From Hoylesella buccalis ATCC 35310 (lineage in GTDB: Bacteria > Bacteroidota > Bacteroidia > Bacteroidales > Bacteroidaceae), in contig NZ_CP102287.1 of assembly GCF_025151385.1 (NCBI RefSeq), positions 2,666,001 through 2,730,000 of the forward strand: a stretch of 64,000 nt of DNA, given 5' to 3'. Each line of letters begins with the position of its first letter. Position 1 is the stretch's first letter. Below are positions 8,117 through 16,666 of this stretch, in pieces. A program made the translations under genes and the position numbers. The notes below the pieces were generated by a model. It was not told the origin of the DNA. It ran no database searches and saw nothing but the letters and a program-made list of their open reading frames with translations.

Positions 8117-8618
8117 AATTGTCGTATTTTTGAAATCTTTCTTTTACCATTTGCCGGGCTCTGAAGATGTTTACCTTCACTTGTTCTTCACTGATGCCCA
8201 GTATTTTGGCAATTTCTTTGTAAGGCTTTCCCTCGAAATCTCTGAGTTGCATGCAGCTTCTTTGTTTTTCTGGAAGCGCATTAACGAGGTTTCTCACAAG
8301 TTCTATTCTGTCTTGTAGTAGGGTATCCTCGAATGGTGTCGAGGAGGTGTCTGGGCTTTCTGTCTGTCTTTCTTCGAGCGAATCATTGAGGTTGTCGTGC
8401 TTCTTGATTCTGTCGAGTGCTAAGTTGCGGCAGATAGTGATGCTGAAGGCTTCTATCGATTCTATTTCATTCCAGCTTTCACGCTTGTCCCAAACCTTTA
8501 TCAGTGTGTCTTGTACGATGTCTTGGGCCTCCTCATGACTGAGGGTGATGCGTAAAGCTAACCTGTAGAGCGCATCTTTGAGTGGTAAGACATCGTTACG
8601 AAAACTGATATTCTTCAT
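8106..8618 (-). CDS. ECF-type RNA polymerase sigma factor
   Basis: A 170-residue sigma-70 family protein of the extracytoplasmic-function type. Region 2 is seen as EEAQDIVQDTLIKVWDKRESW with SFCRNLALDRIK-like residues following. Region 4 is LPEKQRSCMQLRDFEGKPYKEIAKILGIS with a helix-turn-helix at EEQVKVNIFRARQMVKERF. Region 3 is absent, as expected for ECF factors. It should redirect RNA polymerase to a small regulon when released from the membrane partner encoded immediately downstream. It does not sit next to a SusC/D pair as many Bacteroidota ECF factors do, so the regulon is not evident. The 189 nt between speA and this gene hold no other gene. Confidence 0.85.
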   Translation of the reverse strand: MKNISFRNDVLPLKDALYRLALRITLSHEEAQDIVQDTLIKVWDKRESWNEIESIEAFSITICRNLALDRIKKHDNLNDSLEERQTESPDTSSTPFEDTLLQDRIELVRNLVNALPEKQRSCMQLRDFEGKPYKEIAKILGISEEQVKVNIFRARQMVKERFQKYDNYGL

Positions 8619-8807
8619 CTTTGCCTCTAATTAAATGACGATTGAGATAGGGATAAGTTACATGCACCTGCAGATTTAACTATTTTTTTAGGTTAATCAG
8701 TAGGATGAATCTTGCCTTTTTTGCTATTGGTGAAGCCTTCTTTACCAGAAGTAGACGTTGGTGGAATTGTGTGCAGCAAGTATAAAAAAGTGTGCCGCCA
8801 CCACGGA

Positions 8808-10700
8808 TTATTCCAGGTAAGTATATCCGTAAAGCCCCGAACGGTAGTTGTTTAAAAACTCTTTACCTTCTTCCAAGGATATTTTTCCCAGCTTAACACT
8901 CTTCGTTACCCATGTTTCCAGTTGCCTAACCAGTTTCTTCGGACTGTATTGAACATAATCAAGTACCTCGTCTACGGTCTCTCCATCAATCACTTGGTCG
9001 ATGCTGTATTTGCCGTTTTTCACGGAAATGTGCACGGCATTGGTGTCGCCAAAGAGATTATGCAGGTCGCCTAAGATTTCCTGGTAGGCCCCAACAAGGA
9101 ACACGCCGAGATAGTAAGGCTCGCCTTTCTTCAATGGGTGCAGAGGCAATACGTGTGAGATATTGCGGTTGGTCACGAAGTTTGCTATCTTTCCATCGCT
9201 GTCGCAGGTGATGTCTTGCAGTGTGGCATTGCGTGTGGGACGTTCGTCCAGTCGCTGAATCGGTAAGATAGGGAAGAGCTGATCGATAGCCCAACTGTCG
9301 GGAAGTGACTGGAAGAGGGAGAAATTGCAGAAGTATTTATCGGCCAACAGCTTGTCAAGATTCCTCAACTCATCAGGGACATGCTTCATTGACTTGGACA
9401 ACATGTTGATTTCCCGACACACACTCCAGTACATGCTTTCTATCTCTGCGCGCGTTTGTAGGTCGACAATGCCCAGAGCGAACAAGTCGAGTGACTCTTC
9501 ACGTATTTGCTCTGCGTCGTGCCAGTCTTCCAACATCGAGCGCGGATTGAGGTTATCCCATATCTCATACAGATCTTTTACCAGCTGGTGTTCTTCTTCG
9601 GTTGGCTCAAATTCATCAGGCATGGATGGTAGACTGGCTGTTTCCAGCACGTCAATGACCAACACCGAGTGGTGCGCTGTCAATGACCGGCCGCTCTCTG
9701 TGATGAGGTTTGGGTGTGGCACGCCATTCTTGTTGGCCGCATCAATGAAGGTGTAAATACAGTCGTTGACATACTCTTGGATGGAGTAATTCACCGAACT
9801 TTCGCTGCTCGACGAACGCGTTCCGTCATAATCTACGCCCAGTCCGCCCCCACAGTCCACGAAATCAACGTTGTACCCCATCTTATGTAGGTTGATGTAG
9901 TATTGCGCGGCCTCGCGCAGCGCCGTCTGGATGCGGCGAATTTTGGTGATTTGAGAACCGATGTGGAAGTGGATGAGATGCAGACAGTCTTTGAGTCCTT
10001 TTTCCTCCAGCATCTTCAAGGCCAGCAGAAGTTCAGATGAATTCAGGCCAAACTTCGAGGCATCGCCGCCGCTGTCTGCCCATTTACCCGAACCGGATGA
10101 TGCCAACTTGATTCGAATACCAATGTTCGGGCGCACGCCAATCTTCTTCGCTGCCTTGGCGATGATGTCCAGTTCGTTCAGTTTCTCAATGACAATGAAG
10201 ATGCGTTTGCCCATCTTTTGCGCCAAAAGTGCCAGCTCTATGTAGCTTTGGTCTTTGTATCCGTTGCAAATGATGAGCGAGTCGCTCTGGCATTGCACGG
10301 CAATCACGGCATGAAGTTCAGGCTTACTGCCCGCCTCCAAACCCAGGTTGAACTTCTGTCCGTGAGAGATAATCTCTTCCACCACGGGCTGCATTTGGTT
10401 CACCTTTATTGGGTAGATGATGAAGTTCTCGGCTTTGTAATCGTATTCTTTTGCAGCTTGCGCAAAGCAGCTGGCCGTTTTCTCAATTCGGTTGTCAAGA
10501 ATGTCGGGGAAACGCAATAGTACTGGCGAACTCACGTCGCGCAAAGCCAGCTCGTCCATCACGTCTCGCAGGTCTATTTCGGTATTGTCCTTACACGGCG
10601 TCACATAGGCATTGCCCTTTTCGTTGATGCCAAAATAAGAAACACCCCATCCATTGATGTTGTACAACTCTTTTGAATCTTCAATCGTCCACTTCTTCAT
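8808..10700 (-). CDS. speA: Biosynthetic arginine decarboxylase
   Basis: A 630-residue PLP-dependent fold-III decarboxylase converting arginine to agmatine, the first step of the plant/bacterial route to putrescine. The PLP lysine lies in the IYPIKVNQ motif near residue 100. A glycine-rich phosphate-binding loop appears as DCGGGLGVDYDGT, and the second active-site element is LITESGRSLTAHHS. Length equals that of E. coli SpeA (about 630-658). It is the last gene of a minus-strand topA-aroK-speA run, 22 nt after aroK, and should be cotranscribed with them. No agmatinase or agmatine deiminase gene is in the window. Confidence 0.95.
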   Translation of the reverse strand: MKKWTIEDSKELYNINGWGVSYFGINEKGNAYVTPCKDNTEIDLRDVMDELALRDVSSPVLLRFPDILDNRIEKTASCFAQAAKEYDYKAENFIIYPIKVNQMQPVVEEIISHGQKFNLGLEAGSKPELHAVIAVQCQSDSLIICNGYKDQSYIELALLAQKMGKRIFIVIEKLNELDIIAKAAKKIGVRPNIGIRIKLASSGSGKWADSGGDASKFGLNSSELLLALKMLEEKGLKDCLHLIHFHIGSQITKIRRIQTALREAAQYYINLHKMGYNVDFVDCGGGLGVDYDGTRSSSSESSVNYSIQEYVNDCIYTFIDAANKNGVPHPNLITESGRSLTAHHSVLVIDVLETASLPSMPDEFEPTEEEHQLVKDLYEIWDNLNPRSMLEDWHDAEQIREESLDLFALGIVDLQTRAEIESMYWSVCREINMLSKSMKHVPDELRNLDKLLADKYFCNFSLFQSLPDSWAIDQLFPILPIQRLDERPTRNATLQDITCDSDGKIANFVTNRNISHVLPLHPLKKGEPYYLGVFLVGAYQEILGDLHNLFGDTNAVHISVKNGKYSIDQVIDGETVDEVLDYVQYSPKKLVRQLETWVTKSVKLGKISLEEGKEFLNNYRSGLYGYTYLE

Positions 10701-10722
10701 TGTTGTTTTACGAAACTGTTTT

Positions 10723-11250
10723 TTATAGATTTAATAATACTTTTAATTGGTCTACGGTTGCCTGTATCTTACCGTAAGAGTCCATCAGACTGACGTCCAG
10801 CGTATGCTTTGCCTGCGTATAAAAGGGCTCGCGCTCTTTCAGTTGTGTGCGGATAAAGGCTTTCACTTCCTCTGGTGTCTTGCCCTGCAACAGAGGTCTG
10901 ACTGTCCTGCCCATCTTCAAATGGCCGTAAAGCACCTCGGGCGAGGCTTTCAGAAACACGGTTTCGCCCTGCCGGTTCATGTAGTCGATATTGTCAAAGA
11001 AGCATGGTGTGCCTCCTCCGCAACTCAGGATGACGTGTTCAAACTCTGCCACTTCGTGCAGCATGCGGTATTCTATCTGCCTGAACCCCTCTTCGCCTCG
11101 CTCCTCAAAGAGCTGTTTGATGGTTTTTCTCATCCTACTTTCGATGTACCAGTCAAGATCATAAAACGGCATGTCAAGGGCTTTAGACAAGGCTTTTCCA
11201 AGCGTTGTCTTGCCCGAGCCCATGTATCCCATGATGATGATGCGGTCCAT
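10723..11250 (-). CDS. aroK: Shikimate kinase
   Basis: A 175-residue P-loop kinase catalysing ATP-dependent phosphorylation of shikimate in the chorismate pathway. The Walker A motif GYMGSGKTTLG is at the N-terminus. DLDWYIESRM carries the shikimate-binding Asp with the DxD-like motif, ERGEEGFRQIE supplies the FRxxE motif, and SCGGGTPC is the substrate-binding glycine-rich loop. A longer frame begins upstream inside the end of topA, but the start at 11250 (MDRIIIMGYMG) matches the family and leaves a 16-nt gap after topA. Confidence 0.93.
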   Translation of the reverse strand: MDRIIIMGYMGSGKTTLGKALSKALDMPFYDLDWYIESRMRKTIKQLFEERGEEGFRQIEYRMLHEVAEFEHVILSCGGGTPCFFDNIDYMNRQGETVFLKASPEVLYGHLKMGRTVRPLLQGKTPEEVKAFIRTQLKEREPFYTQAKHTLDVSLMDSYGKIQATVDQLKVLLNL

Positions 11251-11266
11251 GCTTGGGGTGAGTTGA

Positions 11267-13597
11267 TTATTTCCTGCTTTTAGCCGTCTTCTTTGCCGGT
11301 GCCGCATGCACGATGTCCATGCACTCCTCGTATGTCAAGTCGGCTGCCTTGCCATGTTGGGCTTTGGGCAAGCGATAATTTTTGCCGTCATAAGCGATGT
11401 AAGGACCGTAACGACCATTCAGCACTTCCAATTTTGTGTCTTGTTCAAACGACTTGATGTGCCTCTCTTTCTCCTGCTTCCGCTTCTGTTCTATTAGTTG
11501 GATGGCCGTTTCCAAAGTCACCTTTAGCGGGTTTTCTTCTTTGGGCAGTGACACATATTTCTTCTGATGAAGAACGTAGGGTCCGAATCGTCCGGCCCCA
11601 ATCACCACGTCAGTACCTTCAAACAGGCCCACGGTACGCGGCAGTTTGAACAATTCGAGCGCGTCTTCCAAGGTCATCTCCTCCATGCTTTTGTCCGCAG
11701 GGAGTTGTGAGAATCGGGGTTTCTCGTCATCATCGGCCGTACCGATTTGTACCACTGGTCCGTATCTGCCTATCTTTACGAACACCGGTTTGCCACTCTT
11801 GGGATCGATACCCAGTTCACGTTCGCCAGCCTTGTGTTCGCTTCGTGCGTTCATCACCTTTTCTACAGTGGGCTTGAAGCTCTTGTCAAAGCTCTTCATC
11901 ATCTTGTTCCACTCGGTGTTTCCCTCAGCAATGCTGTCGAATTTCTCTTCCACATTCGCGGTGAAGTTGTAGTCCATGATACTGGGGAAGTTCTCCATCA
12001 GGAAGTCGTTCACCACCATTCCGATGTCCGTAGGCAATAGTTTTCCTTTCTCGTTGCCCACCACTTCTTTCTTGGTCTTCGACGTTATCTTGCCACCCTT
12101 CAGCGAATCGATGGTGTATGCCCTATCAGTACCCTTCTTATCGCCCTTCTGCACATATTCTCTTTGCTGTATGGTGCTGATAGTGGGTGCGTAGGTAGAG
12201 GGTCGGCCGATGCCCAATTCTTCCAGTTTTTTCACCAAACTGGCTTCCGTGTAGCGTATCGGACTTTGTGAATAGCGTTCGGTTGAGGTGATTTCACGAC
12301 GTTCCAACAGGTCGCCTTCCTTCAAGGCTGGCAGCGAGTGGGTATAGTCATCCTGGTTGTTCTCATCCTCATCGTTCGACTCGTGATAAGCCTTGATGAA
12401 ACCTTCGAACGTGATGATTTCGACATTGGCCGTAAACTGTTCTTTCACACCGCTTACATCAATGGTCACGGTAGTCTTCTCCAACTGTGCGTCAGCCATC
12501 TGACTGGCTAGCGTGCGTTTCCAAATCAGGTCGTACAGACGGCGCTCTTGCGATGTACCTTCTATCTCGTGCTTGCTCATGTACGTTGGGCGAATGGCCT
12601 CGTGAGCCTCTTGTGCGCCTTTCGAGTGCGTGTGGTACTTGCGTGGTTTGCTGTATTCTGCACCGTATGCCTTCACGATTTCATCCTTACAGGTGTTCAC
12701 TGCCAGTTGTGAGAGGTTCACGCTGTCGGTACGCATGTAGGTGATTTGTCCGTTCTCATACAGATGCTGAGCCACCATCATGGTCTGTCCAACCGTAAAT
12801 CCCAACTTGCGGGCTGCTTCCTGTTGCAGGGTTGAAGTGGTGAAAGGTGGTGCTGGCGTGCGTTTCAGGGGCTTGCGCGTGATGCTGTCCACGGTGAACT
12901 TGGCATCCTTACATTGCTCCAGAAAGGCCAGGGCCTCTTCGTGTTTGCTGAACCGTTTGTCCAGTTCGGCCTTCACTTCCGATGCCGATCCGTCTTCGTT
13001 GGTGATGACGAAGATGGCGTTGATGCGATAGTAAGGTTCGCTTTCGAAGGCTTGTATCTCGCGTTCGCGCTCCACGATGAGGCGCACGGCCACGCTTTGC
13101 ACACGTCCGGCCGACAGGGCTGGCTTCACCTTTCGCCACAACACGGGCGACAAGCGGAAACCCACCAGGCGGTCGAGCACACGGCGTGCCTGTTGTGCGT
13201 TGACCAAATCCATGTTCAAATGACGTGGATTCTTGATGGCTTCGAGAATGGCTGGCTTGGTAATCTCATGAAAGACAATGCGGTTGGTCTTCTCTTCGTC
13301 CAAACCAAGCACCTCGCACAGATGCCATGATATAGCCTCTCCCTCGCGGTCCTCATCGGAAGCCAGCCACACCTTCTTAGCCTCTTTGGCCTGCTTCTTC
13401 AATTCGTTGACAAGCTTTTTCTTCTCTTCCGGAATCTCGTAATTGGGTTCAAGTGTATCTGGATCAATGCTCAACTCTTTTTTCTTCAGGTCTCTGATGT
13501 GTCCGTATGATGACATGACCTTATAGTCTTCGCCTAGAAATTTCTCGATAGTCTTCGCCTTTGCGGGGCTCTCTACGATAACTAAATTTTTCTGCAT
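11267..13597 (-). CDS. topA: DNA topoisomerase I (type IA)
   Basis: A 776-residue enzyme that relaxes negative supercoils. The N-terminal TOPRIM domain shows VESPAKAKTIEKFLG and DEDREGEAISWH. The catalytic tyrosine is in GQITYMRTDSVNLS at about residue 295. GRPSTYAPTI marks the C-terminal part of the core. The tail has repeats of the type FVKIGRYGPVVQIG, GAGRFGPYVLHQKKYVSL and LNGRYGPYIAYDGKNYRL, which replace the zinc ribbons of the E. coli enzyme and are usual in Bacteroidota. The ATG at 13597 is used: the longer frame starts upstream of the -7 box at 13634-13627. It heads the topA-aroK-speA run. Confidence 0.95.
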   Translation of the reverse strand: MQKNLVIVESPAKAKTIEKFLGEDYKVMSSYGHIRDLKKKELSIDPDTLEPNYEIPEEKKKLVNELKKQAKEAKKVWLASDEDREGEAISWHLCEVLGLDEEKTNRIVFHEITKPAILEAIKNPRHLNMDLVNAQQARRVLDRLVGFRLSPVLWRKVKPALSAGRVQSVAVRLIVEREREIQAFESEPYYRINAIFVITNEDGSASEVKAELDKRFSKHEEALAFLEQCKDAKFTVDSITRKPLKRTPAPPFTTSTLQQEAARKLGFTVGQTMMVAQHLYENGQITYMRTDSVNLSQLAVNTCKDEIVKAYGAEYSKPRKYHTHSKGAQEAHEAIRPTYMSKHEIEGTSQERRLYDLIWKRTLASQMADAQLEKTTVTIDVSGVKEQFTANVEIITFEGFIKAYHESNDEDENNQDDYTHSLPALKEGDLLERREITSTERYSQSPIRYTEASLVKKLEELGIGRPSTYAPTISTIQQREYVQKGDKKGTDRAYTIDSLKGGKITSKTKKEVVGNEKGKLLPTDIGMVVNDFLMENFPSIMDYNFTANVEEKFDSIAEGNTEWNKMMKSFDKSFKPTVEKVMNARSEHKAGERELGIDPKSGKPVFVKIGRYGPVVQIGTADDDEKPRFSQLPADKSMEEMTLEDALELFKLPRTVGLFEGTDVVIGAGRFGPYVLHQKKYVSLPKEENPLKVTLETAIQLIEQKRKQEKERHIKSFEQDTKLEVLNGRYGPYIAYDGKNYRLPKAQHGKAADLTYEECMDIVHAAPAKKTAKSRK

Positions 13598-13626
13598 TGT
13601 TTCTTTGTGAATCTTATAATTTGCGG

Positions 13627-13634
13627 CAAAAGTA
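13627..13634 (-). promoter_or_regulatory. -7 box (TACTTTTG) of topA-aroK-speA
   Basis: CAAAAGTA on the plus strand is TACTTTTG on the minus strand, matching TAnnTTTG. It is 29 nt upstream of the topA ATG and rules out the longer upstream start. Confidence 0.65.
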
Positions 13635-13776
13635 AACAAAAGTTTCTTTATACCTTTTATATATAGGCAATTTTACTTTGTTTTTTAAGTTTTTAAGATG
13701 ATTTTGTGAAATTTAAGCGTGCGAAATAAGCACACTTAGGGGTGTGATTCATCATGTCCTGCACTGAATAATGTTG

Positions 13777-14001
13777 GTTATTTTTACCAAAAAAGGCCCC
13801 AAAAACGACCCCTTATATCTTTGATTCTAGAAAAAATCAATAGGCTTGTAGGATGAAAACACGGCTCATTTTGGTAGGATGACAAGCCTTTTTCGCTATA
13901 AAAGCAATGTGATTCATCGAAAATAGCATCACTTTGGTGCCTAATAAGCATGGTGTTGCACCGCAAAAGCATGCTTATTGACCACCAAAAGCAATGCTTT
14001 T
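13777..14001 (+). repeat. Dispersed repeat R1, copy A
   Basis: This 225-bp intergenic segment is homologous to 48917-49140 read on the minus strand. Conserved blocks include GTTATTTTTACCAAA at the start, AAAAACGACC, TCTAGAAAAAATCAATAGGC, GCATCACTTTGG, TTGCAC-GCAAAAGCA and GCAATGCTTTT at the end. The last ~100 bp is built of degenerate units of about 22 bp beginning AAAAGC or similar. The gap between topA and the downstream lipoprotein gene (13598-14295) holds no believable gene. Just before the element is GGGGTGTGATTCATCATG (13740-13757), which also occurs near copy B but in the opposite relative orientation. Confidence 0.8.
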
Positions 14002-14257
14002 GCCGAGTGAAGGCGTAAAAGGTGGAGTTAAAATGGCGAGATGAATGCACAATATACTGTGTAACAGCAAGTTGAGAAATGGCGTCCATCCTTGGCGTAT
14101 TTGCACGCAGGCAGGTGATGGTTTGCAAATATGCCCAGCATGATGGGGCCTCTTGTCAAGAAAATTCACTCACAGGGGTGGGCATGATGGATAGTCTGCC
14201 CAAGCATAACTCTGTAAAAAACTATCTGGGTAGGCTGACAATCTCAATTATTTGCTA

Positions 14258-14265
14258 TATCTTTG
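14258..14265 (+). promoter_or_regulatory. -7 box (TATCTTTG) of the thioredoxin-fold lipoprotein gene
   Basis: TATCTTTG matches TAnnTTTG and lies 30 nt upstream of the ATG at 14296. Confidence 0.65.
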
Positions 14266-14295
14266 CAGCATTGAAAGACCATTATTTTGAAAAAT

Positions 14296-15471
14296 ATGAA
14301 AAAGACTTTCCATCATATTCTTTTCATGACAGCCATCACCTGCGGTGCATTGTGTGCTGTTTCGTGTACGCAGAAGAAATTCAACGTCAACGGTACCATT
14401 GCGAATGCCAAGGATTCAACCTTGTATTTCGAGAACATGGGACTGAATGGACCGGAGGTGCTTGACTCTGTTCGGTTGGGTGAAGACGGCTCGTTCGCAT
14501 TCAGTGAGAAAGCAACTGATGCGCCGGAGTTTTACCGCCTGCGCGTGGCAGGGCAAATCATCAACGTGTCAATCGACTCTACCGAGACGGTCAACGTCAA
14601 GGCTCAATACCCTAATATGGCTTCACAATACGAGGTGACGGGGTCGGAGAACTGCACGAAAATCAAGGAACTCACGCTGATGCAGATGGCATTACAACAG
14701 CAGATTCAGGATATTGCTCAGAATTTGAACTTAAATTCGCAAACCATCAACGACAGTTTGCAGAAGGTGGTTGAGGCTTATAAGGACAAAGTGAAGATGA
14801 ACTACATCTACAAGGAGCCGATGAAGGCATCTTCTTATTTCGCTCTTTTTCAGACCATCAACGTTGGGAACGGCAGTTTGCTGATTTTCAATCCACGCAC
14901 GAGTGCCGAAGACGTGAAGGTTTACGCCGCCGTGGCTACCAGTTGGGACACTTACTACCCAAAGGCTGAGCGCGGAGCCAACCTGCATAACATTGCCATC
15001 GAGGGTATGAAGGATGTGAGAATCATCCAGAACAACCAGCGTAAGATGTTGGCAGCCAGTCAAGTGACTACGTCCGGACTCATTGATATCGAGCTGACCG
15101 ACCACCGTGGGGTGCTTCGCAAGCTGACCGACTTGAAGGGAAAGGTGGTGATGCTCGATTTTCATATCTTCGCTTCCAAGCAATCAACAGAGCGCATCAT
15201 GGCCCTTCGTGAACTATATAATAAGTACCACGACCGCGGATTCGAGATTTATCAAGTGTCGTTGGACCCCGATGAGCACTTTTGGAAGACCAAGACAGAG
15301 GCGTTGCCTTGGATAAATGTCCATGCCAACGCTGACGAGCAGAATGCCATTCTCGTGAACTATAACGTGCAGAACATTCCCACTTATTTCATCATTGACA
15401 AGAACAATACTTTGCAGAAGCGAGATGTGCAAATCAAAGATTTAGATGCTGAGATACGGTCTTGGCTCTAA
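14296..15471 (+). CDS. DUF4369 / thioredoxin-like (AhpC-TSA fold) lipoprotein lacking the CXXC motif
   Basis: A 391-residue exported lipoprotein. The signal peptide ends at a lipobox-like AVSC, with Cys24 as the lipidated residue. An N-terminal DUF4369-type beta domain (about 28-115) and a helical linker are followed by a thioredoxin-like domain (about 265-391). The fold markers are present: GKVVMLDF, a cis-Pro loop NIPTYFIID, and a C-terminal helix. At the place where TlpA/ResA-type proteins have WCxxC, this protein reads DFHIFASKQST, with no cysteine. It is therefore unlikely to be a thiol oxidoreductase. It may be a binding or structural derivative. The ATG at 14296 is preferred over a TTG nine nt upstream. 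It is monocistronic, with a strong terminator. Confidence 0.82.
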   Translation: MKKTFHHILFMTAITCGALCAVSCTQKKFNVNGTIANAKDSTLYFENMGLNGPEVLDSVRLGEDGSFAFSEKATDAPEFYRLRVAGQIINVSIDSTETVNVKAQYPNMASQYEVTGSENCTKIKELTLMQMALQQQIQDIAQNLNLNSQTINDSLQKVVEAYKDKVKMNYIYKEPMKASSYFALFQTINVGNGSLLIFNPRTSAEDVKVYAAVATSWDTYYPKAERGANLHNIAIEGMKDVRIIQNNQRKMLAASQVTTSGLIDIELTDHRGVLRKLTDLKGKVVMLDFHIFASKQSTERIMALRELYNKYHDRGFEIYQVSLDPDEHFWKTKTEALPWINVHANADEQNAILVNYNVQNIPTYFIIDKNNTLQKRDVQIKDLDAEIRSWL

Positions 15472-15475
15472 AAGA

Positions 15476-15520
15476 CGAAAAGAGGGTGACGGATCATGAA
15501 TTGCCGCCACCCTCTTTTCG
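15476..15520. terminator. Terminator between the lipoprotein and esterase genes
   Basis: CGAAAAGAGGGTG (15476-15488) and CACCCTCTTTTCG (15508-15520) form a perfect 13-bp stem with a 19-nt loop. The two flanking genes converge on it, so it can serve both. Confidence 0.75.
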
Positions 15521-15576
15521 TGAAGATGTTGCTGGTGTAAACCGTCAAACCGGTGCGTAGCGGGACGGTTTTTGTG

Positions 15577-16401
15577 TCAGAAACTGCGCAACCATGCCTG
15601 CAATTCAAGCCGCATCTCCACGTGATAGCGGAACGAACTGTTGTATCCAAAACCATGATCGCCCGAAGGATAGACGTGTAACGATGCCGGTACGTCGTGC
15701 CGATACAACTCCAAGTAATAGTTAACGCCATTGGCAGGCAGCACCACGGTATCGTCATCAGACAAGAGGATGAAGGCTCTGGGTGACACACGGCTCACCT
15801 GTAGGTCGGTACTGTATTCGCGTTCTGTGCTCTTACTCGGATTCTTGCCCAGCAAGTTGTCGTGCGAACCCTTATGTGTATAGCCTGGCATCATGGTAAT
15901 TACGGGATAAAACAGTATTTGGAAATTGGCCTTTGCGTCGCCTTTGCTTTTGGTAGCCACGGTGGAGGCAAGGTGTCCTCCGGCTGAGAACCCCATGATA
16001 CCGATGTCATTACGATTGAGGTGCCATGCCTGTGCGTTCTTTCGCACCAGCCGCATCGCCTGTTCGGCATCGCTCAGCGGAGCTTCTTTCACGCCATGTG
16101 GCATGCGATATTTCAGTACGATGGCAGCGATGCCCATGTCATTGAAGAACGATGCCCAGTTGGTTCCTTCGTTTTCCCAAGCCAAGTGGGCATATCCGCC
16201 GCCCGGACAGATAACAACAGCCCGTCCTGTGGCGCGTTTGGCAGCGGGCAGAAACACGCGCACCTTCGCCGTGTCGGTAGTAACACCGGTGGGATGTGGG
16301 GCGCGCCCATTCCATAAATTCACGTCGAATACCTGCTGAGCGCTCGCATAAGTCGCTGCAATCAATAAACTAAGAGTTAAGAGGAGTTTTCTTGTTTTCA
16401 T
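15577..16401 (-). CDS. Secreted alpha/beta hydrolase, BD-FAE/acetyl-xylan-esterase-like
   Basis: A 274-residue protein with a clear signal peptide (MKTRKLLLTLSLLIAATYASA, cleaved near residue 21). The hydrolase domain has the HGG-like oxyanion motif ICPGGGYAHLA, the nucleophile elbow GFSAGGH, an acid in LLSDDDTVV, and a terminal histidine in GDHGFGY. This layout fits the BD-FAE/esterase-lipase group that removes acyl groups from hemicellulose. The exact substrate is unknown. It is a single gene with a TATCTTTG box at 16458-16451. A role in plant or host glycan use is plausible given the GH3 and GH76 genes elsewhere in the window, but they are not adjacent. Confidence 0.8.
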   Translation of the reverse strand: MKTRKLLLTLSLLIAATYASAQQVFDVNLWNGRAPHPTGVTTDTAKVRVFLPAAKRATGRAVVICPGGGYAHLAWENEGTNWASFFNDMGIAAIVLKYRMPHGVKEAPLSDAEQAMRLVRKNAQAWHLNRNDIGIMGFSAGGHLASTVATKSKGDAKANFQILFYPVITMMPGYTHKGSHDNLLGKNPSKSTEREYSTDLQVSRVSPRAFILLSDDDTVVLPANGVNYYLELYRHDVPASLHVYPSGDHGFGYNSSFRYHVEMRLELQAWLRSF

Positions 16402-16450
16402 CTAAATGTTGTTGTTAAGGGAACGCAATGTTGTTCCCAATCGTTGTATG

Positions 16451-16458
16451 CAAAGATA
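16451..16458 (-). promoter_or_regulatory. -7 box (TATCTTTG) of the esterase gene
   Basis: CAAAGATA on the plus strand reads TATCTTTG on the minus strand, 49 nt upstream of the esterase ATG. Confidence 0.6.
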
Positions 16459-16629
16459 CGATTTGTCAATGTTTTGTGCAAATGTATCTTTGATTTTCAG
16501 ATTTTTCAAGAGTAGGAACAAGGGGAGAATGGTTCATTTAACGCTGAATCGTTGTCTGTAAGTGTGCTCAAAGACTTGCCGTTTGGTAAAATGCCATCGG
16601 TGCAGGGATGACAATACAAAGATTTTTTA

Positions 16630-16637
16630 TAACTTTG
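16630..16637 (+). promoter_or_regulatory. -7 box (TAACTTTG) of the acyltransferase gene
   Basis: TAACTTTG matches TAnnTTTG and lies 29 nt upstream of the ATG at 16667, inside the longer possible reading frame that starts at 16562. This excludes the upstream start. Confidence 0.65.
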
Positions 16638-16666
16638 TGGCATTCTATGAATTGAACGCTTTTCGA

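Noticed and set aside
13784..14169. Minus-strand open frames of 64-114 codons in the topA downstream gap
   Set aside because: They coincide with repeat R1 and have no recognisable protein features.
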